From contig DAIDDL010000011.1 of the NCBI GenBank assembly GCA_027309085.1, forward strand, positions 25,279-89,278: a DNA stretch of 64,000 nucleotides, written 5' to 3'. Positions 7,751 through 16,138 of the stretch are shown here, piece by piece. The notes beneath the pieces are model-generated. The model was not told the DNA's origin, did not search any database, and was given only the letters and a program-made list of their open reading frames with translations. Positions within the stretch are counted from its first letter, which is position 1. Each line of letters starts with the position of its first letter. The DNA comes from Sulfobacillus sp. (GTDB lineage: Bacteria; Bacillota; Sulfobacillia; Sulfobacillales; Sulfobacillaceae). The position numbers and the translations under genes were made by a program.

Positions 7751-8947
7751 ATGCCTGAATCCATGGCGACACGGCAGGCAGTGGTGCTTGGCGCCCGGTT
7801 TGGAGGGTTGGCGGTGGTCACCTGGCTGCGCAGGGTCTATAGCCCCCAGACCCTCGACATTGTGGTCATCGACCGGTGGGAAGAGACCATTTACCGTCCC
7901 GGTCTGGTGCACGCCATGACGGTAGAGCCACTGCAGGTGGTCCCCCCTGTCCGCATGGCCATGGCAGCCTTTTGGAAGCGCCACCACGTGCAGTTTATTC
8001 ACGATACAATTACCGGTCTGGACCCCCAACGGCGGCAGATCTACACCGTCTCCCACCCGCCCATTTCCTATGCCGCGCTGTTCGTGGCGACAGGGAGCGA
8101 CCCAGGCTGGGACACTGTGGATGGGCTGGGCCCTCACAGGGGAGGCATCTGCGAAGGGTATCTGGCCCGGCAGACGGCGTCAAACTTGACGCCACGCCCC
8201 CCCAGACGGATGGTCTTCGCAGCCGGGATGATTCACGGCAATCCTGCGTGGACTCCCCAAATTTCTGTGGGCTGCGAGTGTCCCCTACTCGAATCAGCAC
8301 TCTTGTGGGAGGACCGCCTGAGGCGCAGCGGCCTGCGCGAAGACGCAGACATTGTGGTGCTGACTCCGGCTGCGACCATTGCCGAAAGCGCTGGGCCACA
8401 GGCCCAACAGTGGCTTCGCCAAGCCTTTTCCCGCCGCGGCATCCGGGTGATTACGGGGGCCTCCTATAAAAAAGTGACGGACAGCGAAGTGATTCTTGCG
8501 GATCGGCGCATTGATTATAACGGCAGTCTGTGGATTCCCCCTTATATCGGAGCATCTTGGCTCCGCGGGAGCGCCATCGAAGACGGATATGGGTGGATTC
8601 CTACAGACGGTTACCTGAACCATCCGGATTACCCTGACATCTATGCCGTGGGGGACGTTGCGAGCCACCCGTGGCCCAAAATGGGTCACAGCGCTATGGT
8701 TCAAGCGCGCATCGCAGTGCGCCACTGGTACGGGGTCCAAACCCACCGCCCGCTTCCTAGGCCCTATCACCCCGAGCTTCTGTGGGCCATGGACACAGGA
8801 GGGGGGCGGGGGCTGTTTGTGCAAAGTGATGTGTTTTATGGCGGAACGCGCGAGATTGTCCATTCCGGATATTGGCCCTGGGCTGCCAAGCAAATCTTCC
8901 AAAAAACCTATGTGTCACTGCGGGGGGCGCTCCCCTTGATGCCCTGA
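7751..8947 (+). CDS. FAD-dependent pyridine nucleotide-disulfide oxidoreductase, SQR/NDH-2-like
   Basis: About 398 residues from ATG 7751, placed directly after GGAGGGGG; ATG 7763 has more normal spacing and is equally possible. A dinucleotide-binding loop at the N-terminus (VVLGARFGGLAVV) is followed by VVIDRWEETIYRPG, LFVATGSDPGW, and the C-terminal FAD motif YAVGDVASHPWPKMGHSAMV typical of sulfide:quinone reductases and type II NADH dehydrogenases. A CECPLLESALL segment sits where SQR/flavocytochrome c proteins keep a conserved cysteine. A role feeding electrons to quinone is likely; sulfide as substrate is plausible in a sulfur-oxidising acidophile but unproven. A hydrophobic or amphipathic C-terminal stretch (WPWAAKQIFQKTY) could bind the membrane. 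Confidence 0.82.
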   Translation: MPESMATRQAVVLGARFGGLAVVTWLRRVYSPQTLDIVVIDRWEETIYRPGLVHAMTVEPLQVVPPVRMAMAAFWKRHHVQFIHDTITGLDPQRRQIYTVSHPPISYAALFVATGSDPGWDTVDGLGPHRGGICEGYLARQTASNLTPRPPRRMVFAAGMIHGNPAWTPQISVGCECPLLESALLWEDRLRRSGLREDADIVVLTPAATIAESAGPQAQQWLRQAFSRRGIRVITGASYKKVTDSEVILADRRIDYNGSLWIPPYIGASWLRGSAIEDGYGWIPTDGYLNHPDYPDIYAVGDVASHPWPKMGHSAMVQARIAVRHWYGVQTHRPLPRPYHPELLWAMDTGGGRGLFVQSDVFYGGTREIVHSGYWPWAAKQIFQKTYVSLRGALPLMP

Positions 8948-8981
8948 TGGCAGTGCGGGAAGCACTGTCCTGCTACGCGCC

Positions 8982-9020
8982 AAAAGGATCCGGGTGGCTA
9001 TTGGGGTCAGCCGGATCCTT
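8982..9020. terminator. Bidirectional terminator between convergent genes
   Basis: A 10-bp perfect stem (8984-8993 with 9011-9020) contains an inner GGCT/AGCC pairing. On the minus strand it is followed by TTTT, which suits the enolase transcript ending at 9091; on the + strand the tail is poor. A smaller 6-bp hairpin at 8952-8967 follows the flavoprotein stop closely. Confidence 0.65.
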
Positions 9021-9090
9021 AGGGTGAAGCGATGTTGCAATTCTAATCCTGCTGTCTTTTCTGAAATCGATCTTCCCGCCCCATCTCCGC

Positions 9091-10389
9091 CTAAAACCTG
9101 ATGGGCCGGCAAAATGCGTCTGTGCCGGCGTAGGCTGCGGCAGGTCCCAGGCTTTCTTCAATACGCAGCAGCTGATTATACTTTTCTACCCGCTCGCCCC
9201 TGGTCGGCGCGCCGGATTTCAGGTGCCCGGTGTCCAGAGCCACGGTGAGGTCGGCAATAAAGCTGTCGATAGTTTCCCCGGAACGGTGGGACACAAAAGC
9301 TCCCCACCCGTGGAACTGCGCTAGGCGTGTGGCGGCAATCGTCTCGGTCAGCGTGCCGATCTGGTTCAGTTTGATCAAAGAGGCGTTGGCCACGTTTTCC
9401 TCGATGGCCCGCGCAATGATGGCGGGATTCGTGCAGAAGATGTCATCGCCTACCAGTTCGATAAGCCCGCCAAGACGCTGATTGAGCACCTTCCAGCCCG
9501 TCCAGTCGTCTTGAGCCATCCCGTCTTCAAGCAGGCAGAAGGGGTAATTTTGCACCAGCCGCTCGTAGTAGTCAATGAGCTCATGGCTGGTCAGGTCCTT
9601 CTTTTCCGTGCGCAGGTGGTATTTGCCGTCCTGGTAGAATTCGCTGGACGCAGCGTCGATAGCCACACCGACTTCTTGTCCAGGCTTGAGGCCTGCCTTT
9701 TCAATTGCGGCCACAATCAGGTCCAGCGGTTCGCGGTTTGAGGAGACAATGGGCGCGAAGCCGCCCTCGTCTCCTACCCCGACCGACAGCCCTTTGGACA
9801 GCAGTTCAGACTGGAGTGCGTGGTAAATTTCCGCGCCCCAGCGCAGGGCTTCGCGGAACGTGGCAGCGCCATAAGGAGCGATCATGAATTCCTGGACGTC
9901 GGCCCCCTGCCAGTGGGCGTGCACCCCGCCGTTCATGATGTTCATCATCGGCACCGGGAGCCGCGTCGATCCGGGACCGCCGAGGTAGCGGAAGAGAGGC
10001 AGCCCGCTGAGTTCAGCGGCAGCCCGGGCGCACGCCATGGATACGCCCAGCAGGGCATTAGCTCCGAGACGCGACTTGTTTGGGGTGCCGTCGAGCGCAA
10101 TCATGGTATCGTCAATCAGCTTCTGGTCGCGCACATCCAGCGATATGACTGCGGGCGCAATCACTTCTTTGATGTTGTCGACGGCGTGGAGCACGCCTTT
10201 GCCGCCAAATCGCTTCGGGTCGCCGTCGCGCAATTCCACAGCTTCCCGGCTGCCCGTGGAGGCCCCCGAAGGGACAGCGGCGCGGGCGTGCACCCCGCTA
10301 CCCAGTGTGACTTCCACCTCCACGGTGGGATTTCCCCGTGAGTCCAGAATTTCCCGGGCAGTCAGTTTGACAATTTGATGATCCATCAT
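9091..10389 (-). CDS. eno: Enolase
   Basis: 432 residues, the family's usual length. Start ATG 10389 follows GGGAGG by 6 bases. The N-terminal capping domain (EILDSRGNPTVEVEV, PSGASTGSREAVELRDGD) and the barrel domain with NIMNGGVHAH, VGDEGGFAP, CLLEDGMAQDDW, VGDDIFCTNP, LIKLNQIGTLTE and FVSHRSGETID are all present, including the catalytic Glu, the two metal-binding acids and the active Lys in IKLNQ. It interconverts 2-phosphoglycerate and phosphoenolpyruvate. It lies just downstream of, and in the same direction as, pyruvate kinase, so two consecutive glycolytic steps are probably co-transcribed. Confidence 0.98.
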   Translation of the reverse strand: MMDHQIVKLTAREILDSRGNPTVEVEVTLGSGVHARAAVPSGASTGSREAVELRDGDPKRFGGKGVLHAVDNIKEVIAPAVISLDVRDQKLIDDTMIALDGTPNKSRLGANALLGVSMACARAAAELSGLPLFRYLGGPGSTRLPVPMMNIMNGGVHAHWQGADVQEFMIAPYGAATFREALRWGAEIYHALQSELLSKGLSVGVGDEGGFAPIVSSNREPLDLIVAAIEKAGLKPGQEVGVAIDAASSEFYQDGKYHLRTEKKDLTSHELIDYYERLVQNYPFCLLEDGMAQDDWTGWKVLNQRLGGLIELVGDDIFCTNPAIIARAIEENVANASLIKLNQIGTLTETIAATRLAQFHGWGAFVSHRSGETIDSFIADLTVALDTGHLKSGAPTRGERVEKYNQLLRIEESLGPAAAYAGTDAFCRPIRF

Positions 10390-10491
10390 CTATTCCTCCC
10401 CTTGGTGCAGTAAGATTCAGAAGTTGCCTCACCGGTGAATAGGCGAGTGAACTCTCGCGTTTCGTGCAAATTTTTTGGACCGTATCCGCCG

Positions 10492-11922
10492 TTACAGGTC
10501 CCCGGACTGCTCAAGACGAATGATCAACAGACGGTTGGTGCCGCCTGGCGGTCCCTGGTCCGGCCCTTGGGTCAGGATAACGACGCCCTTCTCAATGCCC
10601 CTAGCCCCCAGCCAATCGCGCGCGGCTACTTCCCATGCCGTGTCGGTCGGGGCCATCGTCACCGCATGGACCCCGTAGGAAAAGGCTAGCCGCTGGCAGA
10701 CTTCATCGTGAGCGCTCATGGCCAGAATCCAGGAGGGCAGGCGGAAGCTGGCCACGCGTTTTGCGGTAGCCCCGCTTTGGGTTGGGGTGACAATGCATAC
10801 AGGGTGCAAGCGCTCGCTCGCTTGCAGGACGTCGTTGGCAATGACTGAGTCAATGCTGGGAACACCATGCTCCTTCTCTGCCATGGGAGGCAGAGGCTGT
10901 TCGTGGCGGGCGCGCTCTGTCACCTGGGCTATTCGGCCCAGCATGCGGACAGCATCCACGGGATACTCCCCCACCGCTGATTCCTCGGACAGCATCACGC
11001 AGTCAGTGCCATCGAGAATAGCGTTGGCCACGTCGGTCACTTCGGCTCGGGTGGGCCGGGGGTTGCTGACCATGGACTCGAGCATTTGGGTTGCGGTGAT
11101 GACGGGTTTGTGGGCTTCGCGTGCTTTTCGGATGAGGCGTTTCTGGATCAAGGCGATATCCTCGATGGGAACTTCCACCCCCAGGTCACCGCGGGCCACC
11201 ATAATCCCGTCAGCCGATTCCAGAATGGCATCGATCTGGTGCCAGGCGCCCTTGCGCTCTATCTTGGCAATGAGAAAGGGAGAATACCCCATTTCTGAAG
11301 CCGCCTGCCGCGCCGTCTGTACGTCCGCCGCACTGTCCACAAAAGATATTCCCAGCGCATCGACCCCGAGGTCCAGGGCAAATGCCATGAGTTCTTTATC
11401 ATGGGCGGTGATGGCCCCGCCCGCAACCCCGGCTGTCGGGAGATTGACCCCTTTGTGGGATACCAGGGTCCCCCCCACCTTTACCTGGCAGTGGATGCCC
11501 TGGTCATCCACTGACTCCACCTGAAGGGCGATGAATCCGTCGTTTAAAAAGACGGGGTCCCCGTGCTTCAAAGGATGCACCAGTTCCGGAATATCCAGAG
11601 GGATTGCGTCGTCTTGGGCTGCTGCGAGGTGAGCTAGGCGGACGTGCTGCCCTTTAGTCAGTGTTAGCGGGGCGGGCAGAATGCCTATGCGGAGCTTGGG
11701 ACCCGGAAGGTCGGCCAAAATGGTAACCCGGCCCGTTGAGGCTGCGGCCGCGGCGCGAATGCGCAAAATGCGCCCCCGCTGTTCCGTGAGGCTGCCGTGT
11801 GCCAGATTGATGCGGGCGACATTCATGCCGCTGCGCAGAAGCTGTTCCAGCACCTCGGGTGAATCGGACGCGGGCCCAATCGTGCACACAATTTTGGTCT
11901 GGTGGGAGGGGAGATGAATCAT
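10492..11922 (-). CDS. pyk: Pyruvate kinase
   Basis: 476 residues from ATG 11922, with GGAGG 7 bases upstream. The sequence runs TKIVCTIGPASDS, GMNVARINLAHG, DLPGPKLRIG, LNDGFIAL, the catalytic-lysine region LIAKIERKGAW, MVARGDLGVEVP and TQMLESMVSNPRPTRAE. The signature continues as CVMLSEESAVGEYPVDAV; SEE(S/T) rather than the common SGET is a known variant in some bacteria and archaea. There is no extra C-terminal PEP-utiliser domain as in Bacillus. It makes ATP and pyruvate from PEP. It is followed by eno after 102 bases, and PEP synthase, encoded further right, runs the opposite reaction. Confidence 0.97.
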   Translation of the reverse strand: MIHLPSHQTKIVCTIGPASDSPEVLEQLLRSGMNVARINLAHGSLTEQRGRILRIRAAAAASTGRVTILADLPGPKLRIGILPAPLTLTKGQHVRLAHLAAAQDDAIPLDIPELVHPLKHGDPVFLNDGFIALQVESVDDQGIHCQVKVGGTLVSHKGVNLPTAGVAGGAITAHDKELMAFALDLGVDALGISFVDSAADVQTARQAASEMGYSPFLIAKIERKGAWHQIDAILESADGIMVARGDLGVEVPIEDIALIQKRLIRKAREAHKPVITATQMLESMVSNPRPTRAEVTDVANAILDGTDCVMLSEESAVGEYPVDAVRMLGRIAQVTERARHEQPLPPMAEKEHGVPSIDSVIANDVLQASERLHPVCIVTPTQSGATAKRVASFRLPSWILAMSAHDEVCQRLAFSYGVHAVTMAPTDTAWEVAARDWLGARGIEKGVVILTQGPDQGPPGGTNRLLIIRLEQSGDL

Positions 11923-12393
11923 AAGCGCACCTCCTCTATTGTCCTGCTTTTAACGAATCGCCTGCTCCTTGAATCCCCCGCACCACTCTCTGAGCTTCTT
12001 GTTCGGAAATGCACGGCGGTGCCCGCTTCAATGCGCCCTGGCTGCGTGTTCAAGCTACCCCTCTTTTCATACCCCATTTGAGAATACCACCTTACCAATT
12101 ACCAGTGACTTCATAGTGGACGCCGCTGCCATGTCTTGTCAATACGCTGATGGCGGTCCTCTTGGAGAGCATATGAACGCGGACGAGATCGCTGCAAGCA
12201 GAGCAGCCGCCACCGCTTTGATGCATGTGCCCGGGGAATCCTTGAACTGGGGGCCAGATGGCGCTAGCCGCTAACAAACCGCTTACGGTAGAATAGAACA
12301 AGACGGGTGACCACTGGCCTTCCGGGTTATGACCGCCAGTCTACACTGGGTAGCGCGGAAGATGCGGAAACAACAGAGAGGGGCGGCACACTC
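11923..12393. other. Intergenic region, no supported gene
   Basis: This 471-base stretch separates pyk from the rightward AhpD-like gene. Short frames are open on both strands, but none has a ribosome binding site or recognisable motif. The pyk promoter must lie near 11930-12050 on the minus strand. A possible -10 (TAGAAT, about 12289) precedes the AhpD-like gene, without a clear -35. Confidence 0.3.
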
Positions 12394-12750
12394 ATGGGAC
12401 AAATGAATGACCGTATTCAGCAGGTTTCTGGACTGATTCAGCGCTTGCAACAGAAATATCCTACCGAAATCGAGGCCTTTTTAACTTTTTCGGGCAAGAC
12501 TGAAGCCACCGGCGCACTGAGCGCCCAAGCTAAAAGTCTGATTAATGTCGCGCTGGCTGTCGCCGCGCAATGTGAATGGTGCATTGCTTTGCATGTTCAG
12601 GCCGCGATTCATGCGGGGGCGACACAGGACGAAATTATCGAGGCGGGATTTATGGCCGTGATGATGCACGGGGGCCCCGCACTGATGTACTTAACCCCGC
12701 TGCTGCAGTCTTTGGATGAGTTTTTGCCTGGCGCGGACCCGCGGGCATAA
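12394..12750 (+). CDS. Carboxymuconolactone decarboxylase / AhpD-like protein
   Basis: 118 residues from ATG 12394, with GAGGGG about 11 bases upstream. The CMD fold is shown by LSAQAKSLINVALAVAAQ followed by CEWCIALHVQAAIHAGATQ, containing the CxxC...H motif of AhpD-type thiol peroxidase partners, then EIIEAGFMAVMMHGGPA. Proteins with this motif reduce peroxiredoxins or act as small alkylhydroperoxidases. Here it stands alone, so a general redox role is the most that can be said. The following gene is a proton ATPase 148 bases away, probably a separate transcript. Confidence 0.9.
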   Translation: MGQMNDRIQQVSGLIQRLQQKYPTEIEAFLTFSGKTEATGALSAQAKSLINVALAVAAQCEWCIALHVQAAIHAGATQDEIIEAGFMAVMMHGGPALMYLTPLLQSLDEFLPGADPRA

Positions 12751-12898
12751 TCCGGTGCTTGTTAATTCCGCTACGTCCAGTGAATTAGCCTGAGCGGCAT
12801 CCACATAAGAGGGTGCCAACAACGGGAGACCTCCAGCGTTATATCGAGTCAGGGATAGAAGCCGATGTTGATCTTAACTTTCCACTAAGGAGAACAAT

Positions 12899-15412
12899 AT
12901 GTCACAGAATCTCTCAGAACCGCCGCCCAAGCCTACTATCTCTGAAACTATGGCACAACTGCAGACAACACCTCAGGGACTGACTGCAGAGGAGGCCCAA
13001 AAGCGCATTCAGCAGTGGGGTCCTAATGCCCTGAAAGAGACCAGAGTCAGTCCTGTTATGCGCTTCCTGCATTATCTGTGGGGACCTATTCCGTGGATGA
13101 TTGAATTGGCGGCCCTCCTCTCCGGGATAGTAAGGCACTGGGCAGATTTTATCATTATTATGTTGCTTTTGATTTTCAATGCTGTAATTGGGTTCTGGCA
13201 GGAATACCAAGCGGCCAGCGCTGTCGAAGCGTTGAAAAATCAGTTGGCATTAAAATCCCGAATCTTGCGAGATGGACAATGGCAGGAAGTTCCTGCGGCT
13301 GATCTGGTGCCTGGCGATATCATACGGATCCGTCTTGGTGACATCATCCCTGCGGATGTGCAGTTGCTCAGTGGCGATTATCTCAGCATCGACCAGTCTG
13401 CCTTAACGGGCGAGTCTCTGCCAGTGAGTAAGAAAATAGGCGATGCAGCCTATTCGGGCACCGTCGTCAAACAAGGCGAGATGCAAGCAGTGGTCACAGC
13501 TACCGGAATGCATACCTTTTTCGGGCGGACGGCAGGTTTGGTGCAGAAGGCCGGTGCCGTGTCCCATTTTCAGAAAGCCGTTCTGCGGATAGGGGATTAT
13601 CTCATTTATCTCGCCCTGGGGTTAGTGGCCATACTCGTTACGGTCCAACTTTTCCGCGGCGCCCCATTCGTGCAGCTCCTCCAGTTTGCGTTGATCCTGA
13701 CCGTGGCCTCTATTCCGGTTGCAATGCCGGCAGTGCTCTCCGTGACGATGGCATTAGGGGCTTTGAAATTGTCCCGTATGCGTGCTATCGTGACGCGTCT
13801 GGAATCCATTGAAGAGATGGCGGGAGTTGAAATCCTATGTTCAGATAAGACGGGAACCCTCACACAGAACATTCTTACCCTGGGCACGCCGCAGGCCTTT
13901 GGCAAGGCAGTGGATGAGGACACTTTAGTTCTTATGGGAGCCCTTGCCTCCAAGGCGGAAGACAACGATAGTATCGACATGGCCATTTTAGCGGGTGTTA
14001 AAGATAACTCTCGTCTCGCTGCCTATCAGGAGGAAAAATTCACTCCGTTTGACCCGGTTTCTAAACGCACGGAAGCGGTGGTGCGTGATGCTGACGGTGT
14101 GGTTTGGACCGTCACCAAAGGCGCGCCTCAGGTGATCATGACTCTCTGCGCGCCTGGCCCTGAACTTCAGAAGCAAGCCCAAGATGCGGTGGAGCAACTC
14201 GCTGGCAAAGGGTACCGCACACTGGGTGTGGCGCGACGCCAGGGAGACGGAGCATGGACCCTTCTCGGCATTCTGCCGCTGTTTGATCCGCCTCGAGAGG
14301 ATTCCCGCGATACCATCGCCCGGGCCGAGGCCCATGGCATTCAGGTTAAAATGGTGACCGGCGACAACGTGGCCATCGCCCGGGAAATTGCTGGGCAACT
14401 AGGTCTGGGCACAAATATTCAGCCAGCCGACCAATTATTTTTGAAAAATGTAGACATCAATCACCTGGATGCGGCGGCGGAGGAGAAAATCGAAGCGGCG
14501 GATGGTTTTGCGCAGGTGTTTCCCGAGCATAAATATGGCATTGTCAAGGCTTTGCAGCAGCGCGGGCATCTTGTGGCCATGACTGGTGACGGTGTTAACG
14601 ATGCGCCTGCGTTGAAGCAGGCCGATGTGGGCATTGCCGTCTCAGGTGCGACGGACGCAGCCAGGGCTGCGTCAGCCCTGGTGCTGGTGGCTCCCGGCCT
14701 GATTGTAATCATCAAAGCTATAGAAGAGGCTCGGCGTATTTTTGAACGCATGAATAGCTACGCAATCTACCGGATCACCGAGACCATTCGGATAATGTTT
14801 TTCGTCGTGCTGGCAATGCTGGTTTTTGATTTTTACCCGATCACGGCTATGCTGATTATTCTACTGGCCTTCTTTAATGACTTGCCAATCATGGCCATCG
14901 CTACAGACAATACATGGCTGGATCCTAAACCAGTACGGTGGGACATGCATCGGGTATTGACCGTCTCGACGGTTTTAGGTCTGATTGGCGTCGTCGAAAC
15001 GTTCGGGATGCTCTTGATTGCGAAAGACTATTTTCACATGGCCATCCCTCAAATCCAAACACTCATTTTTCTTAAGCTTGCTATTGCGGGCCATTTAACA
15101 CTCTTCATTGCGCGGACCCGCAAGCCCTTTTTACAAAAACCATACCCGTCACCCGCTCTTCTCTGGTCGGCCATCGGAACAAAAGTCGCTGCTACTCTTT
15201 TGGTCATTTATCCCATGGGTTTAATCGCGCACATCACCTTGCTACAAGCTGCGATTGTATGGGCATATTGCATTGTCTGGATTTTTGTGGAAGACCGTGC
15301 AAAGTTGGCCGTTTATAAGCATTTGGAGACCGACACGCCAAGACACTACCCATTTTTAGATCTCCTGCACATGCCCTTAATGGCGGGCAAGAGGGAGAAC
15401 AGAGCACGGTAA
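12899..15412 (+). CDS. Plasma-membrane proton-translocating P-type ATPase (P3A)
   Basis: 837 residues from ATG 12899, preceded by AAGGAG. The N-terminal cation-ATPase domain has the fungal/plant-type start (LTAEEAQKRIQQWGPNAL). Motifs are ALTGESLPVSK (phosphatase loop), CSDKTGTLTQN with the phosphorylated Asp, FTPFDPVSKRTEA, KMVTGDNVAIARE and MTGDGVNDAPALKQADVGIA. About ten membrane helices are visible, including four after the catalytic region. The family pumps protons outward using ATP; bacterial members are frequent in acidophiles, where proton export supports cytoplasmic pH. No regulatory partner is adjacent. The C-terminus is short and lacks the fungal autoinhibitory tail. Confidence 0.95.
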   Translation: MSQNLSEPPPKPTISETMAQLQTTPQGLTAEEAQKRIQQWGPNALKETRVSPVMRFLHYLWGPIPWMIELAALLSGIVRHWADFIIIMLLLIFNAVIGFWQEYQAASAVEALKNQLALKSRILRDGQWQEVPAADLVPGDIIRIRLGDIIPADVQLLSGDYLSIDQSALTGESLPVSKKIGDAAYSGTVVKQGEMQAVVTATGMHTFFGRTAGLVQKAGAVSHFQKAVLRIGDYLIYLALGLVAILVTVQLFRGAPFVQLLQFALILTVASIPVAMPAVLSVTMALGALKLSRMRAIVTRLESIEEMAGVEILCSDKTGTLTQNILTLGTPQAFGKAVDEDTLVLMGALASKAEDNDSIDMAILAGVKDNSRLAAYQEEKFTPFDPVSKRTEAVVRDADGVVWTVTKGAPQVIMTLCAPGPELQKQAQDAVEQLAGKGYRTLGVARRQGDGAWTLLGILPLFDPPREDSRDTIARAEAHGIQVKMVTGDNVAIAREIAGQLGLGTNIQPADQLFLKNVDINHLDAAAEEKIEAADGFAQVFPEHKYGIVKALQQRGHLVAMTGDGVNDAPALKQADVGIAVSGATDAARAASALVLVAPGLIVIIKAIEEARRIFERMNSYAIYRITETIRIMFFVVLAMLVFDFYPITAMLIILLAFFNDLPIMAIATDNTWLDPKPVRWDMHRVLTVSTVLGLIGVVETFGMLLIAKDYFHMAIPQIQTLIFLKLAIAGHLTLFIARTRKPFLQKPYPSPALLWSAIGTKVAATLLVIYPMGLIAHITLLQAAIVWAYCIVWIFVEDRAKLAVYKHLETDTPRHYPFLDLLHMPLMAGKRENRAR

Positions 15413-16138
15413 TTGGGCCGAATCATGTCTGGTTGCCCACCGGCGGTTCAAATACGATACTCGGCGATTTGCGTTTCGGCCCCCCGGCGCATGGATTAGC
15501 CCCGGCGAGTACGCGGTCGAAGGGAGGATGAGTCACCGCAAGAAGTTGTCCTGCCATTGAAGCCGGGGCGGTGGGTACTTGATTATCGTCTGTCAAGCTC
15601 ACTGGACACGCTTTGGCTGTGAGTGGTTAGTTCGCCGGGTCTGGCTGCGCCATGGCTGGTGGTGCTCAATCACGAACACCAGTCCCCCGAAAAAGGACTG
15701 GTTCAAGACTTGTTGGCTATCCCCCAGGTCTTTCGGCAACCACTTCAGAAGGCCCTTGGATGCCGCCGTTAGCAACCTGATGCCTGAGCCAGTGACCTAG
15801 TTTAAGCGAGCGTGCGGCACGATCAGTTTTATTTGGAACGGTCCGTGCCGCATTCACTCGGGCGCTCACAGCCAGCCGTTCACTGGGAGCATTGGTGACC
15901 TGCCATGCGGGTCAATGGTTTCTCTCCATGCAGGTGGAGGTGCTGAATACGCTATATTAATCGCCCTCGCTCGGATCGCCAACGACCACCTGATTTATAT
16001 CAGGCCTTATAGCAGATCCTGTCGGCGTTCGTCCTTCCTGCAATGCGTGTTCTTGCCCGAAATGCACAACAAAGAGGCTCGGCAAAATCTCCGGTCTCTT
16101 TGTTGTGGGCAGCATGTTCCGGGCCACTTGTCCCGATA
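15413..16138. other. Gene-poor interval with possible decayed coding remnants
   Basis: This 726-base region lies between convergent genes. Around 15540-15770 one frame reads EVVLPLKPGRWVLDYRLSS, then a stop, then LVVLNHEHQSPEKGLVQDLL, which looks like a broken reading frame but is not assignable. A 9-bp hairpin (about 15812-15820 with 15843-15851) is present, as is the strong stem described at 16065-16107. Nothing else was recognised. Confidence 0.3.
16065..16107. terminator. Strong bidirectional hairpin between convergent genes
   Basis: A perfect 12-bp stem (16065-16076 with 16096-16107; CACAACAAAGAG with CTCTTTGTTGTG) encloses a 19-base loop. It lies 32 bases past the PEP synthase stop and is the likely transcription end for that leftward gene. 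T-tails are weak on both strands. Confidence 0.55.

Noticed and set aside
10718..11524. 268-residue + strand frame inside pyk
   Set aside because: Exact antisense of a strongly conserved enzyme with all catalytic motifs.
11969..12274. 101-residue + strand frame in the pyk upstream region
   Set aside because: No ribosome binding site, mixed composition and no recognisable domain.
15440..15520. GGTTCAAATAC resembling a tRNA T-arm
   Set aside because: No matching acceptor, D or anticodon stems around it.
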